Source: Acidobacteriota bacterium (lineage in GTDB: Bacteria; Acidobacteriota; Aminicenantia; UBA2199). Taken from it: 7,727 bases of DNA. Shown piece after piece: positions 1 to 6,452 of the stretch. The stretch covers positions 1-7,727 of the forward strand of contig JAKAGC010000172.1 of the NCBI GenBank assembly GCA_021817755.1, given 5' to 3'. Position 1 is the stretch's first letter; every line of letters starts with the position of its first letter. The translations under genes and the position numbers were made by a program. Below the pieces are notes generated by a model, which was not told the DNA's origin, made no database searches, and worked only from the letters and a program-made list of their open reading frames with translations.

Positions 1-1
1 G

Positions 2-493
2 ATCTACTCAAAAGATGTTTTTTCCGTTTGTGGGGCAGCCACCGTTTTTTCGCGGCAAGCTTTGGAGAAGCTTCAATTAAATAATCAGTATTATGACGAA
101 GATTTTTTTATGTTTTGGGAAGATTTCGATATCGGATGGAGAGCTCAATTGCTCGGTATTCACGTACATTTTTCACCTCTTCCTGTCGTCTATCATTATC
201 GAAGCGGTACTCTGGAAAAGGGTTTTATATCACGCTTCTCATTGGCACTCGCCCGTCCTTCAAACATTAAATATCATCTCGTAAAAAATCGCTTTCTTAC
301 CCTAATTAAGAATTTTCGATTTTCAAGAAATATCTTATCCATCCCATTTATTATTTTTAAGGATATAATCTGGGTATCACTGTTGACTTTCAGTTCCCCA
401 AAAATTATAATACCCCTTATGAAATCCGGCAGATATATAAAACGTGCCCTGGAAAAGAGGAAACTAATCCGGGAACGGCAACTTCGGAAATAA
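2..493 (+). CDS. Family 2 glycosyltransferase, C-terminal part (5' end outside window)
   Basis: The frame is open from base 2 to a TAA at 491-493, so the gene starts upstream of the window; the in-frame TTG at 62 is internal, because conserved family sequence precedes it. Visible residues 9-21 (VCGAATVFSRQAL) match the acceptor-side G-A-x-x-hydrophobic-x-R segment of rhamnosyltransferase-like GT2 enzymes. The block DEDFFMFWEDFDIGWRAQL follows, with the ED pair (likely catalytic base, from base 119) and the WR pair typical of the family, then VYHYRSGT. The nucleotide-sugar-binding DxD would lie in the missing N-terminal part. The C-terminal tail is basic, with a hydrophobic stretch that may sit on the inner membrane face. 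The likely role is adding a sugar to a lipid-linked or surface glycan in the cytoplasm; donor and acceptor cannot be read from this fragment. The next gene follows after 15 nt, suggesting an operon. Confidence 0.88.
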   Translation: MYSKDVFSVCGAATVFSRQALEKLQLNNQYYDEDFFMFWEDFDIGWRAQLLGIHVHFSPLPVVYHYRSGTLEKGFISRFSLALARPSNIKYHLVKNRFLTLIKNFRFSRNILSIPFIIFKDIIWVSLLTFSSPKIIIPLMKSGRYIKRALEKRKLIRERQLRK

Positions 494-508
494 TGTAAGG
501 GTGAAATT

Positions 509-1510
509 ATGAACATACTGATATTGGTGCTATCCTTTGTACTATCATTACTATTATCCATCTACGGAACTCCCGTAACCCGGAAAGTGGCACAACGTTA
601 CCAGTTAATGGATTTCCCGGACGGAAAACTTAAAATCCAAAAGGAACCCGTGGCTTACATGGGCGGGGTGATAATCTATTTTTCGTTTATTTCTCCCGTC
701 AGTTTGATGTTTCAATTTAATAAGGAACTATTGGGAATTCTTTTCGCAGCTTCTATTTTATTGGTGGTCGGTTTATTCGATGATTTAAAAGCATTAACTC
801 CCGGGATTAAATTCCTGTTCCAGGTCGTTGCGACTTATATCCTTATAAAGAGTGGGATTTATATTAACCTCGTAGTTTTACCACCTTGGCTCAATTCCAT
901 TCTTTCTTTTTTGTGGATTCTCGGTATAATCAATGCTTTCAATATTATCGATATTATGGATGGACTTGCTGCTTCCGTAGGAGCGTTGACATCTCTCGTA
1001 ATTTTTGTAATATCGCTTTATAATCAGAATTTTTTGATTTCTATTCTTTCATTAAGTCTTGCAGCCGCTTTACTCGGTTTTTTAAAATTCAATTGGGAAC
1101 CCGCAAAGATATATATGGGAGACGCTGGAAGTATGTTCCTCGGTTTGGTGATAGGTGCACTCGTTATTATGGGAGATTATAGTAAATATAATGATCTTGG
1201 TTTTGTTTCAGGATTAATGATCTTGGCTTTTCCCATTTTTGATACAGTTTACGTAATCGTGCTCCGGTTGATGAAAAAGAAAAACCCCTTTTTCGGAAGC
1301 CCTGATCACCTCGTACTTCGTTTAAAGAAAAAATACGGTTTATCTGCTGCCCGGACAGTTTCCATTGTAATTGCTATTCAATTGTTTCTTTTAAGCATGG
1401 TTATCCTTAATTTCTATACCACACCTATCGTTACCATTGTTTCTTCCGCAGTAATTGTACTCTTTTTTCTTATTTTAGGCGCTGTGATGTCCAGGGTTAA
1501 AATGGATTGA
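509..1510 (+). CDS. WecA/MraY-superfamily polyprenyl-phosphate sugar-1-phosphate transferase
   Basis: This 333-residue, highly hydrophobic integral membrane protein has about ten predicted membrane segments. Family hallmarks appear in order: PDGKLKIQKEPVAYMGG (residues 37-53, the P-x-R/K-x-G-G region), the Mg-binding DD at 91-92 followed by K101 and Q105, N-A-F-N-I-I-D-I-M-D-G (142-152, catalytic Asp region), YMGDAGSMFLG (202-212), FPIFD (241-245) and GSPDHLVLRL (263-272). Such enzymes transfer a (N-acetyl)hexosamine-1-phosphate from its UDP form to undecaprenyl phosphate, the first step in lipid-linked glycan synthesis. The lack of MraY-specific features and the glycosyltransferase next door favour a WecA/TagO-like role over peptidoglycan MraY. 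The cytoplasmic loop carries one His (H267) where WecA relatives usually show several, so the donor sugar is uncertain. The ATG at 509 has AAGG 8 nt upstream and the length is normal for the family. Confidence 0.93.
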   Translation: MNILILVLSFVLSLLLSIYGTPVTRKVAQRYQLMDFPDGKLKIQKEPVAYMGGVIIYFSFISPVSLMFQFNKELLGILFAASILLVVGLFDDLKALTPGIKFLFQVVATYILIKSGIYINLVVLPPWLNSILSFLWILGIINAFNIIDIMDGLAASVGALTSLVIFVISLYNQNFLISILSLSLAAALLGFLKFNWEPAKIYMGDAGSMFLGLVIGALVIMGDYSKYNDLGFVSGLMILAFPIFDTVYVIVLRLMKKKNPFFGSPDHLVLRLKKKYGLSAARTVSIVIAIQLFLLSMVILNFYTTPIVTIVSSAVIVLFFLILGAVMSRVKMD

Positions 1511-1518
1511 GTTCTTCT

Positions 1519-2790
1519 ATGAATATACCCGAGTTCAAAACCCTAATTATTGGCGCAGGCGTATCGGGGATGACCATTGCGCATGGCCTTTATGGTGAAG
1601 ATAATCTTGTTCTTTTTGAAAAGGAAGATCATGCAGGTGGATTGTCAACCATGTATAAATCCAGCAATTACAAATTCGATTATGCAGGTCATTATTTTCA
1701 TTTTCAAGCCAATACACGCATAAAACCTTTTCTTGAGCAATTTGCTTCCTTTCGGTCTTTCAAACGTAAAAGCCGTACATTTCTACTTGGAAAATATATT
1801 CCTTTCCCCATTCAGTTTCATCTTTCCCATCTTCCTGCATCGATAAAAAACAGAATTTTTGAGGAGATGAAAGAAGAGAAAAAAGAAATAAAGGAATTTG
1901 AAAACTTGAATGATTTTTTACTCTTCCATTTTGGAGAAACCTTATATCATCTTTTTTTCAAACCCTTCCAGGAGAAATATTACCTCCTGGGACTCCAAGA
2001 ACTCGCAGCCAATATGGATAAAGGAAGTATCCCTGTCCCCGATCGAAACCAGGTAGTGGAAGGGATGAAAGGTAAAATTTTTACAGGTGCCGGTTATAAT
2101 GCCACTATATATTATCCCAGAGGTGGCTTAGATAGCTTTATTAATAAAATGGCTTCTCCGTTGAATGATATCATTCATTACAATGAAGAGGTAATGGCAA
2201 TTGATTCAGTTAAGAAAGAAGTCATTACATCAAAAGGAATTTATAAATATGAGCGCTTGATTTCAACCATGCCTTTAAATCACTTGTTACGGATATTGAC
2301 CCCTTGTGATAAGTTTCCCTCCCCCCAAGAATTGCAATATCGTTCCACTCTTCTTGTAAATGTCGTATTGGAACGCAAACGGAGGCGGTTTCATTGGGCA
2401 TATCTTGCGGAATCGGAATTTCCTTTTTATAGGGTTGGGATATATGCCGCTCATTCTTTACCTTCTTGTTACCTCGAAAGGAATATATTACCCGGAAGTA
2501 AGTTTAATGCTGATGAATTGAAACAGGAAGTAGAATTTACTTTAGGGAAGTTGGGATTAATCGTTAAAGCCAGTGAAATAAAACATCTGGATGCCAAAAT
2601 AATCCCAGTTTCATATGTCGTTTTTGATAAGAAATGGAGGCAGATTGTGCCCTCTTGTCTTGAAAAACTCAAAGAATTAGATATATATTCCATTGGTCGA
2701 TATGGAACATGGAATTACTCATCCATGGGAAATGATATTCACGATGCGTTTCATTTAATAGAAAGATTTCGGGGAAAATCACCCCTATAA
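1519..2790 (+). CDS. FAD-dependent oxidoreductase, HemY/UDP-galactopyranose mutase-like
   Basis: A protein of 423 residues from ATG 1519. Residues 9-17 (LIIGAGVSG) form the Rossmann dinucleotide-binding loop, FEKEDHAGG (33-41) is the acidic ribose-binding end of strand 2 plus the GG motif, and FDYAGHYFHF (53-62) resembles the F-D-x-G-x-H segment of amine-oxidase/mutase flavoproteins. KPFQEKYY (148-155) fits the substrate-side K-P-x-x-x-K motif, YYPRGG (198-203) the conserved Y-P-x-G-G, and GRYGTWNYSSM (393-403) the C-terminal FAD-contact motif, close to G-R-x-x-x-Y-x-Y-x-x-M of UDP-galactopyranose mutases. No signal peptide or membrane segment is evident, so it is probably cytoplasmic. Its place after a lipid-linked sugar transferase suggests action on a sugar nucleotide or lipid-linked glycan; true protoporphyrinogen oxidase activity is unlikely here. 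An in-frame TTG at 1507 would overlap the previous stop by 4 nt (TTGA) and add four residues; neither start has a strong ribosome site. Confidence 0.85.
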   Translation: MNIPEFKTLIIGAGVSGMTIAHGLYGEDNLVLFEKEDHAGGLSTMYKSSNYKFDYAGHYFHFQANTRIKPFLEQFASFRSFKRKSRTFLLGKYIPFPIQFHLSHLPASIKNRIFEEMKEEKKEIKEFENLNDFLLFHFGETLYHLFFKPFQEKYYLLGLQELAANMDKGSIPVPDRNQVVEGMKGKIFTGAGYNATIYYPRGGLDSFINKMASPLNDIIHYNEEVMAIDSVKKEVITSKGIYKYERLISTMPLNHLLRILTPCDKFPSPQELQYRSTLLVNVVLERKRRRFHWAYLAESEFPFYRVGIYAAHSLPSCYLERNILPGSKFNADELKQEVEFTLGKLGLIVKASEIKHLDAKIIPVSYVVFDKKWRQIVPSCLEKLKELDIYSIGRYGTWNYSSMGNDIHDAFHLIERFRGKSPL

Positions 2791-2824
2791 AAAAAAGGAA
2801 CCGGCCTGCAAAGAACCGGTTCCT
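2789..2824 (-). terminator. Factor-independent terminator for the FecR/DUF6600 gene
   Basis: A perfect 9-bp inverted repeat, AGGAACCGG at 2796-2804 and CCGGTTCCT at 2816-2824, encloses an 11-nt loop. Eight adenines at 2789-2796 give a run of T directly after the hairpin when read on the - strand. It lies about 80 nt beyond the stop of the - strand gene and starts at the stop codon of the + strand flavoprotein gene. On the + strand the hairpin is followed by GGGTG with no T-tract, so it should terminate the - strand well and the + strand poorly, if at all. Confidence 0.88.
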
Positions 2825-2903
2825 GGGTGTTCGCTTGGTGAAGAAGATTTTAATGCGTTTTACATAGATTCTTCCATTTTACATTTATGTATGTATAAGT
2901 CGG

Positions 2904-5369
2904 TTAATCTTTTTTTCTTTTGGAAAAAGAGGCACCACCCGATGAAGAGGAGGAACCTGAATTTCCCGAATGGGATCTGAACGATGAACCCCCACCACTG
3001 AAAGGAGAGCTATGAAAAGAAGACCCGCTATCCCTTCGAGTCGGAGCCGTAAATCCACGGTTGGAATCGCTAAATGATCTGCTTCCCGATTCCCTCGAAC
3101 GATTCTCCGATGAAGAATTACTGAAAGAACGCGGAGTGGTTTCAAATTCTCTAACACTACGTCTTGGAGTTTCGGAAGAGAAAGAACGGAAAGATGATCT
3201 GTTTTCATCCGACCCTCGCGATGAATAACGCGAAGAATAACGGGAAGACGAATCATCCGAAAGTGAATTGTTCGACCCGTAACTTCTCGATGAACGATAA
3301 GATGGAGTTTCAACTTTTTCAGATGAAGAACTATTGTATCTGTAACGGCTGTTAGATTCGTTAGAGTTCCGATCGGAAGGAGAATAGTTCGAAGAAAAAG
3401 AGGGATAACCTTCCCCATCTTTCTTTTTTTTCCTTGCTATACCCGAACCCTCGCTCTCTGAGGAAGATTTCCCACGATCTCTTATCGTCGTCTTTGATGA
3501 ATCCGTGTTACCCGAATCATTTTGATTCTTCGGTTGTGGATGATACCGGAAAGGAGAATCCGAAGTAGATTTACTTTCACCTTTTTCTTTCTTTCCCGAA
3601 TTGGAATCAGTGGAATTATCCGAATCGGTTTTGCTTTTCCCAGGCAGTGGACGATACCGGATTGGGGAGTCGTTTGTGGATTTTTCAGTATCATTCGTAT
3701 TCGCTTTATCCAGAGTAGATGAACCCGTATTATCCGAATCATTTCTATTTCTGGGCTGCGGTTTATACCTGATTGGAGAGTCCATTGTGGATTTCCCAGT
3801 ATCATTCGATTTGTCGTTATTGTTATCGATATTGTCTGAATTTCTGTTAATACGTGTCGAGCGGTAAATTTTCATACCCGAATTATCTGTGTTGTCTTTC
3901 GAATCATTGTTTCTGGAATCGAAAGTTCTTTCTCTATCTCTGATCGTATCGGTTCTTCGTTTTGCTGCATCTTCTGCCGAGTATTTAAAAACCGCGGATT
4001 TTCGGTCAACCGTTCTGGTAGGTAAATCATTCGTATTTCCATTCGTACGGGATTTGAATTTATTATTTACCAGGATAGAATTTTCTTTATAAACCACAGT
4101 CCTGCCCTTGGCATTTACATAATTTACCTTTGAGATTTCCGGTCTATTATTGGGGCCTCTGCCTCTGTAGATGATGCTCTTCCCTGAATAATTATCTCCA
4201 GGTCTGTCTTTAATAATCATATTCTTGATTAATGGGGCAGTAAGGTGGTTCTTTTTGATGATGATTGTGGATCTGGAATGAATAGGGAACCCATGGCGAT
4301 GGTAATCGTAGTGGTGGTCCCATCTGTTGTTTATAATAATGATGGGCCGGTTGTACCAACTCAAAGGACTCCAGCAATAATAATCATTATCCCAGCTCCA
4401 GGATACCCAGGCCGGTGACCAACGGTAACCCGGAATCCAGTACCAACCCGAATATGAATCCCATCCCCATCTACCATAGTGATGAGTGAAATATCCCCAT
4501 GAATCGTAGGATGTCCATACATAACCGTAATACGGTGTCCATACCCAACGGCCATTACTATACGGACTCCAATCATGAGGTGTAGTATAAGGAATCCAGA
4601 TATAGGAGCTATAGGAACTGTTATATTTCCAGCGTCCGGACCGCGATAATTCATATTCATAGTCTTCATATCCGCTGTCCATGTACTGGGAATTACCATA
4701 ACGAGCATAGCCCGTTGTTTTTTCCCTGTCTCTACTCCACAAATCGAAATCATCATTTTCAGAAGCATTAAAATAGAAGGGGCGTTCTTTTACCTGTCCG
4801 TTATTCATAACGATTTTCTGGTTTTCTCTGACATTTCGGCTGTTGTCGTCACCTGCTACTTCGGCCACACCATTAATAACATATACTTCCGTGCGTCCCG
4901 CTTCATTTACATTAATTCGATACACACCTTTATCCAGTAAAAAGACACCACAATCAGGAGTTTGAATTTCTATATCTCTTTCATAATCGATACTTTCTAC
5001 ATCCAGGTAGATACCACCTTGGATAATACGCAGTGTCATATCGGTTTTACGCAGTTCGGGAACTTTATCGAATACCACTTCCGTATCGTTATCCAGGCGC
5101 AAATAGTTTAAACGGCCCATATAAATTTCCAGTCTTCCATCTGTTGTTCCTGCCGTATCTTTTTCAAATATCGGGAGATTAATCGTACCTTCTTCATTTC
5201 CTTCATCATAGTTACGCTTCACATACGTTTCTCCCTCTGTGTATTTAATTCTTAGGACTTTTGCATTTTCATAATATTGAGGATTATCTTCCTCTGTATC
5301 GTCCGTGTAGGAGAATGTCAGTGGAGCCAACATTGCCAACATTATCATAAAAATAATCGCTTTTTTCAT
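2904..5369 (-). CDS. Secreted FecR/DUF6600-type protein with 37-aa repeats and Ser/Arg-rich tail
   Basis: An 821-residue protein with a Sec-type signal peptide (MKK, then hydrophobic residues 4-19, likely cut near 20); no lipobox cysteine is seen, so it should be periplasmic or surface-exposed. Residues about 36-190 resemble a FecR beta domain: a start like AKVLRIKYTEGETYV, then RIIQGGIYLDV, IQTPDCGVFLLDKGVYRI and VYVINGVAEV. Residues 245-338 contain 17 Trp and many Tyr in units such as GRWVWTPYYGYVW and GYRWSPAWVSW, as in DUF6600 proteins. A basic linker follows, then 37-residue repeats (526 to about 625) and a Ser/Arg/Gly-rich tail (640-821). Only two cysteines occur (C140, C332). FecR proteins of iron signalling work with an anti-sigma partner and TonB receptor; neither is visible, so that role is not supported. 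Function is unknown; glycan or cell-wall binding is a guess. The ATG at 5369 is chosen over an upstream in-frame ATG at 5408 because AGGAGGT lies 5 nt before it and the signal peptide starts there. Confidence 0.9.
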   Translation of the reverse strand: MKKAIIFMIMLAMLAPLTFSYTDDTEEDNPQYYENAKVLRIKYTEGETYVKRNYDEGNEEGTINLPIFEKDTAGTTDGRLEIYMGRLNYLRLDNDTEVVFDKVPELRKTDMTLRIIQGGIYLDVESIDYERDIEIQTPDCGVFLLDKGVYRINVNEAGRTEVYVINGVAEVAGDDNSRNVRENQKIVMNNGQVKERPFYFNASENDDFDLWSRDREKTTGYARYGNSQYMDSGYEDYEYELSRSGRWKYNSSYSSYIWIPYTTPHDWSPYSNGRWVWTPYYGYVWTSYDSWGYFTHHYGRWGWDSYSGWYWIPGYRWSPAWVSWSWDNDYYCWSPLSWYNRPIIIINNRWDHHYDYHRHGFPIHSRSTIIIKKNHLTAPLIKNMIIKDRPGDNYSGKSIIYRGRGPNNRPEISKVNYVNAKGRTVVYKENSILVNNKFKSRTNGNTNDLPTRTVDRKSAVFKYSAEDAAKRRTDTIRDRERTFDSRNNDSKDNTDNSGMKIYRSTRINRNSDNIDNNNDKSNDTGKSTMDSPIRYKPQPRNRNDSDNTGSSTLDKANTNDTEKSTNDSPIRYRPLPGKSKTDSDNSTDSNSGKKEKGESKSTSDSPFRYHPQPKNQNDSGNTDSSKTTIRDRGKSSSESEGSGIARKKKKDGEGYPSFSSNYSPSDRNSNESNSRYRYNSSSSEKVETPSYRSSRSYGSNNSLSDDSSSRYSSRYSSRGSDENRSSFRSFSSETPRRSVREFETTPRSFSNSSSENRSRESGSRSFSDSNRGFTAPTRRDSGSSFHSSPFSGGGSSFRSHSGNSGSSSSSGGASFSKRKKD
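2907..3452 (-). other. Low-complexity Ser/Arg/Gly-rich C-terminal tail
   Basis: Residues 640-821 are dominated by Ser, with Arg, Asn, Gly and Glu, and phrases such as SSSRYSSRYSSRGS, SSFRSFSS and SGGGSSFRSHSG, ending in FSKRKKD. The composition predicts disorder. The repetitive codons also create long open frames on both strands here, which are not genes. Confidence 0.8.
3495..3794 (-). repeat. Tandem 111-bp (37-residue) coding repeats in the FecR/DUF6600 gene
   Basis: Three copies start at residues 526, 563 and 600 with the core K-S-T-x-D-S-P-(I/F)-R-Y-x-P-x-P followed by an Asn/Asp/Ser-rich stretch (NDSDNT or similar). The Asp of DSP falls at 530, 567 and 604, exactly 37 residues apart. 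In DNA the landmark ATACC recurs at 3543, 3654 and 3765 on the + strand, exactly 111 bp apart. The third copy decays after about residue 625. A degenerate, slightly shorter fourth copy may precede them at residues 498-525 (bases 3795-3878), recognisable by S-G-M-K-I-Y-R and N-D-T-G. Confidence 0.85.
4356..4637 (-). other. Trp/Tyr-rich DUF6600-like block within the secreted protein
   Basis: Residues 245-338 hold 17 tryptophans and about as many tyrosines. The arrangement is repetitive: W-x-P-Y, G-R-W-V-W-T-P-Y, Y-G-Y-V-W, H-Y-G-R-W-G-W, G-W-Y-W-I-P-G and W-S-P-A-W-V-S-W. Short units of G-x-W or Y-G-x-V-W-x-P recur about every 18-25 residues, suggesting stacked beta hairpins with an aromatic face. 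Assignment to DUF6600 rests on recognising this pattern, not on a search. Confidence 0.75.
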
Positions 5370-5374
5370 TTTCG

Positions 5375-5381
5375 ACCTCCT
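5375..5381 (-). promoter_or_regulatory. Strong Shine-Dalgarno site of the FecR/DUF6600 gene
   Basis: Read on the - strand, AGGAGGT is followed by a 5-nt spacer (CGAAA) and ATG at 5369-5367. This near-perfect anti-SD match fixes the start at the signal peptide and excludes the longer reading from 5408, whose first codons would overlap the ribosome site. Confidence 0.9.
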
Positions 5382-5544
5382 GGTACTATGATGCATATTT
5401 ATTTCCATTTTTTCAACCCCAAAACGTCCTTTTTTTATTACATTTTTATTTTAATGCGACACATTTTTTTTAATAGTGCAATTCTATTTGAGGAAACTTT
5501 GAACGATGAACGGATGTTATTGGGAGGAGAATAATGGAGATGAT
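5382..5544 (-). other. AT-rich leader/promoter region upstream of the FecR/DUF6600 gene
   Basis: Non-coding stretch between the terminator of the exporter operon and the ribosome site of the next gene. It is rich in A and T runs and must contain the promoter of the 821-codon gene if the terminator is efficient. TAGAAT (- strand, about 5484-5489) could be a -10 box, but no convincing -35 pairs with it. No riboswitch-like structure or operator repeat was found. Confidence 0.4.
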
Positions 5545-5577
5545 AAAAAAAAGGAGGCATTGAATTCACTGCCTCCT
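5545..5577 (-). terminator. Factor-independent terminator of the ABC exporter operon
   Basis: A perfect 8-bp inverted repeat, AGGAGGCA at 5552-5559 and TGCCTCCT at 5570-5577, has a 10-nt loop. Adenines at 5545-5552 become an eight-T run directly after the hairpin on the - strand. It lies about 60 nt past the stop of the second permease gene and separates that operon from the FecR/DUF6600 gene. Confidence 0.9.
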
Positions 5578-5639
5578 CGAAATGCCCTTACAAGGTTTTA
5601 TGATTATTAATCGAATTATTCACAAACAGAATCGAAGGG

Positions 5640-6443
5640 TTATATGGAGTCGGACATAATATATTCTTTATTTTTAAAGATTATCGCAGCTCCAACAACA
5701 CCGATAATTATAATTAATGATAAAACTAAGATTGTCTCAAATGTTGAAGATGGCTCTTGTTGTGCCATGAGAAATTGGAGAATCGATTTTTTTTCAGCAA
5801 CCGCATCTTTCGGCAACAATGATTTGATCCAATGCATTATCGTGAACTTCTGGGTAATCCCCGGAAGATAGTGTACAAAACTTTCCCAGGAAAAAATATA
5901 TAAAAATCCCAATACAACAAACTTCTTCATAATCGCCCCGATAAATGTAAAGAATGCCATATATGCCAATATTGCAGCAATTAGGGCACCTCCGAGCACG
6001 AAGAACTCTTTTGTATAAGTGATACTTCCCAGGTGGTTTATGTTTATCGTAAAGAACGAAACAATCAATCCTGTCAGGATTATACCAATGGCAATCAGGC
6101 TATAAGCAATGTACTTCCCTGTTACCACCGACTCGCGGGGAATAGGTGCTGTTGTCAGGAATACCAGTGTTTTATTATCCACCTCTTCATTTATCGTCAT
6201 CGCCCCATATAAAAGCGCAAGAATTGGCGCCATTACCTGGATGTATATTGTAAACATCACTTTGGAAAATATCTCCGATGCTGTTACTCCCGAATACGGG
6301 CTCGATATCTCATAAATTTTGGTAATTATAAGAATCGCTACAGGTATCGCACTTAATGCCAGGAAAATCTTTAACCGTTTTGCTTTCAATTCCTGTTTGA
6401 CAAAGAAAGAAAAAATCAATCGAAATGCTTTTGTAAAATTCAT
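5640..6443 (-). CDS. ABC-2 type exporter permease subunit (complete)
   Basis: A protein of 267 residues with six likely membrane segments (about 24-42, 61-83, 110-132, 149-168, 173-186 and 236-256), the usual layout of an ABC-2 permease. The hallmark lies between segments 2 and 3: LYGAMTINEEVDNKTLVFL (78-96), then TTAPIPRESVVTGKYIAY, matching the G-x-x-x-I-x-x-E-x-x-x-x-T-L-x-x-L-L-x-x-P-I-x-R-x-x-x-x-x-x-K pattern of this class. It should form the inner-membrane channel together with the partner permease and the ATPase encoded just upstream. The gene begins 9 nt after the ATPase stop, and its ribosome site (AGGA, 7 nt from the ATG) overlaps that stop, so translation is probably coupled. Substrate is unknown; the class exports drugs, polysaccharides, lipids or peptides. 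Confidence 0.87.
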   Translation of the reverse strand: MNFTKAFRLIFSFFVKQELKAKRLKIFLALSAIPVAILIITKIYEISSPYSGVTASEIFSKVMFTIYIQVMAPILALLYGAMTINEEVDNKTLVFLTTAPIPRESVVTGKYIAYSLIAIGIILTGLIVSFFTININHLGSITYTKEFFVLGGALIAAILAYMAFFTFIGAIMKKFVVLGFLYIFSWESFVHYLPGITQKFTIMHWIKSLLPKDAVAEKKSILQFLMAQQEPSSTFETILVLSLIIIIGVVGAAIIFKNKEYIMSDSI

Positions 6444-6452
6444 GGTGCGCTC

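Noticed and set aside
2880..2891. Palindrome TACATTTATGTA near the end of the FecR/DUF6600 gene
   Set aside because: Short AT-rich palindromes are expected by chance in this composition; a 2-nt loop cannot form a useful hairpin and it is not at a promoter.
2885..3418. Open frame of 177 codons on the - strand, in a different frame from the FecR/DUF6600 gene
   Set aside because: It is a shadow of the Ser/Arg-rich tail: composition is Leu/Arg/His-rich as expected from shifted Ser/Arg codons, and it has no recognisable domain.
3482..3867. Several open frames on both strands across the 37-residue repeats
   Set aside because: They arise from the repetitive, stop-poor DNA of the repeat region and show no conserved motif; the main frame has clear domain structure and a strong start.
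4361..4768. Open frame of 135 codons on the - strand over the Trp/Tyr block
   Set aside because: Shifted reading of TGG/TAT-rich DNA gives a Met/Gly/Ile-rich string without domain features; it is a shadow of the main frame.
5388..5416. TTGAAA - 17 nt - CATCAT on the - strand as a promoter for the FecR/DUF6600 gene
   Set aside because: The -10 match is weak and transcription would begin at or inside the ribosome site, leaving no usable leader.
5277..5534. Open frame of 85 codons on the + strand over the start of the FecR/DUF6600 gene
   Set aside because: It runs antisense through the signal peptide and promoter region, lacks a good ribosome site and resembles no known protein.
6135..6142. 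Whether the ABC operon contains a restriction, toxin or defence-type partner
   Set aside because: All open frames here are accounted for by the permease and the ATPase; no extra gene fits between them.
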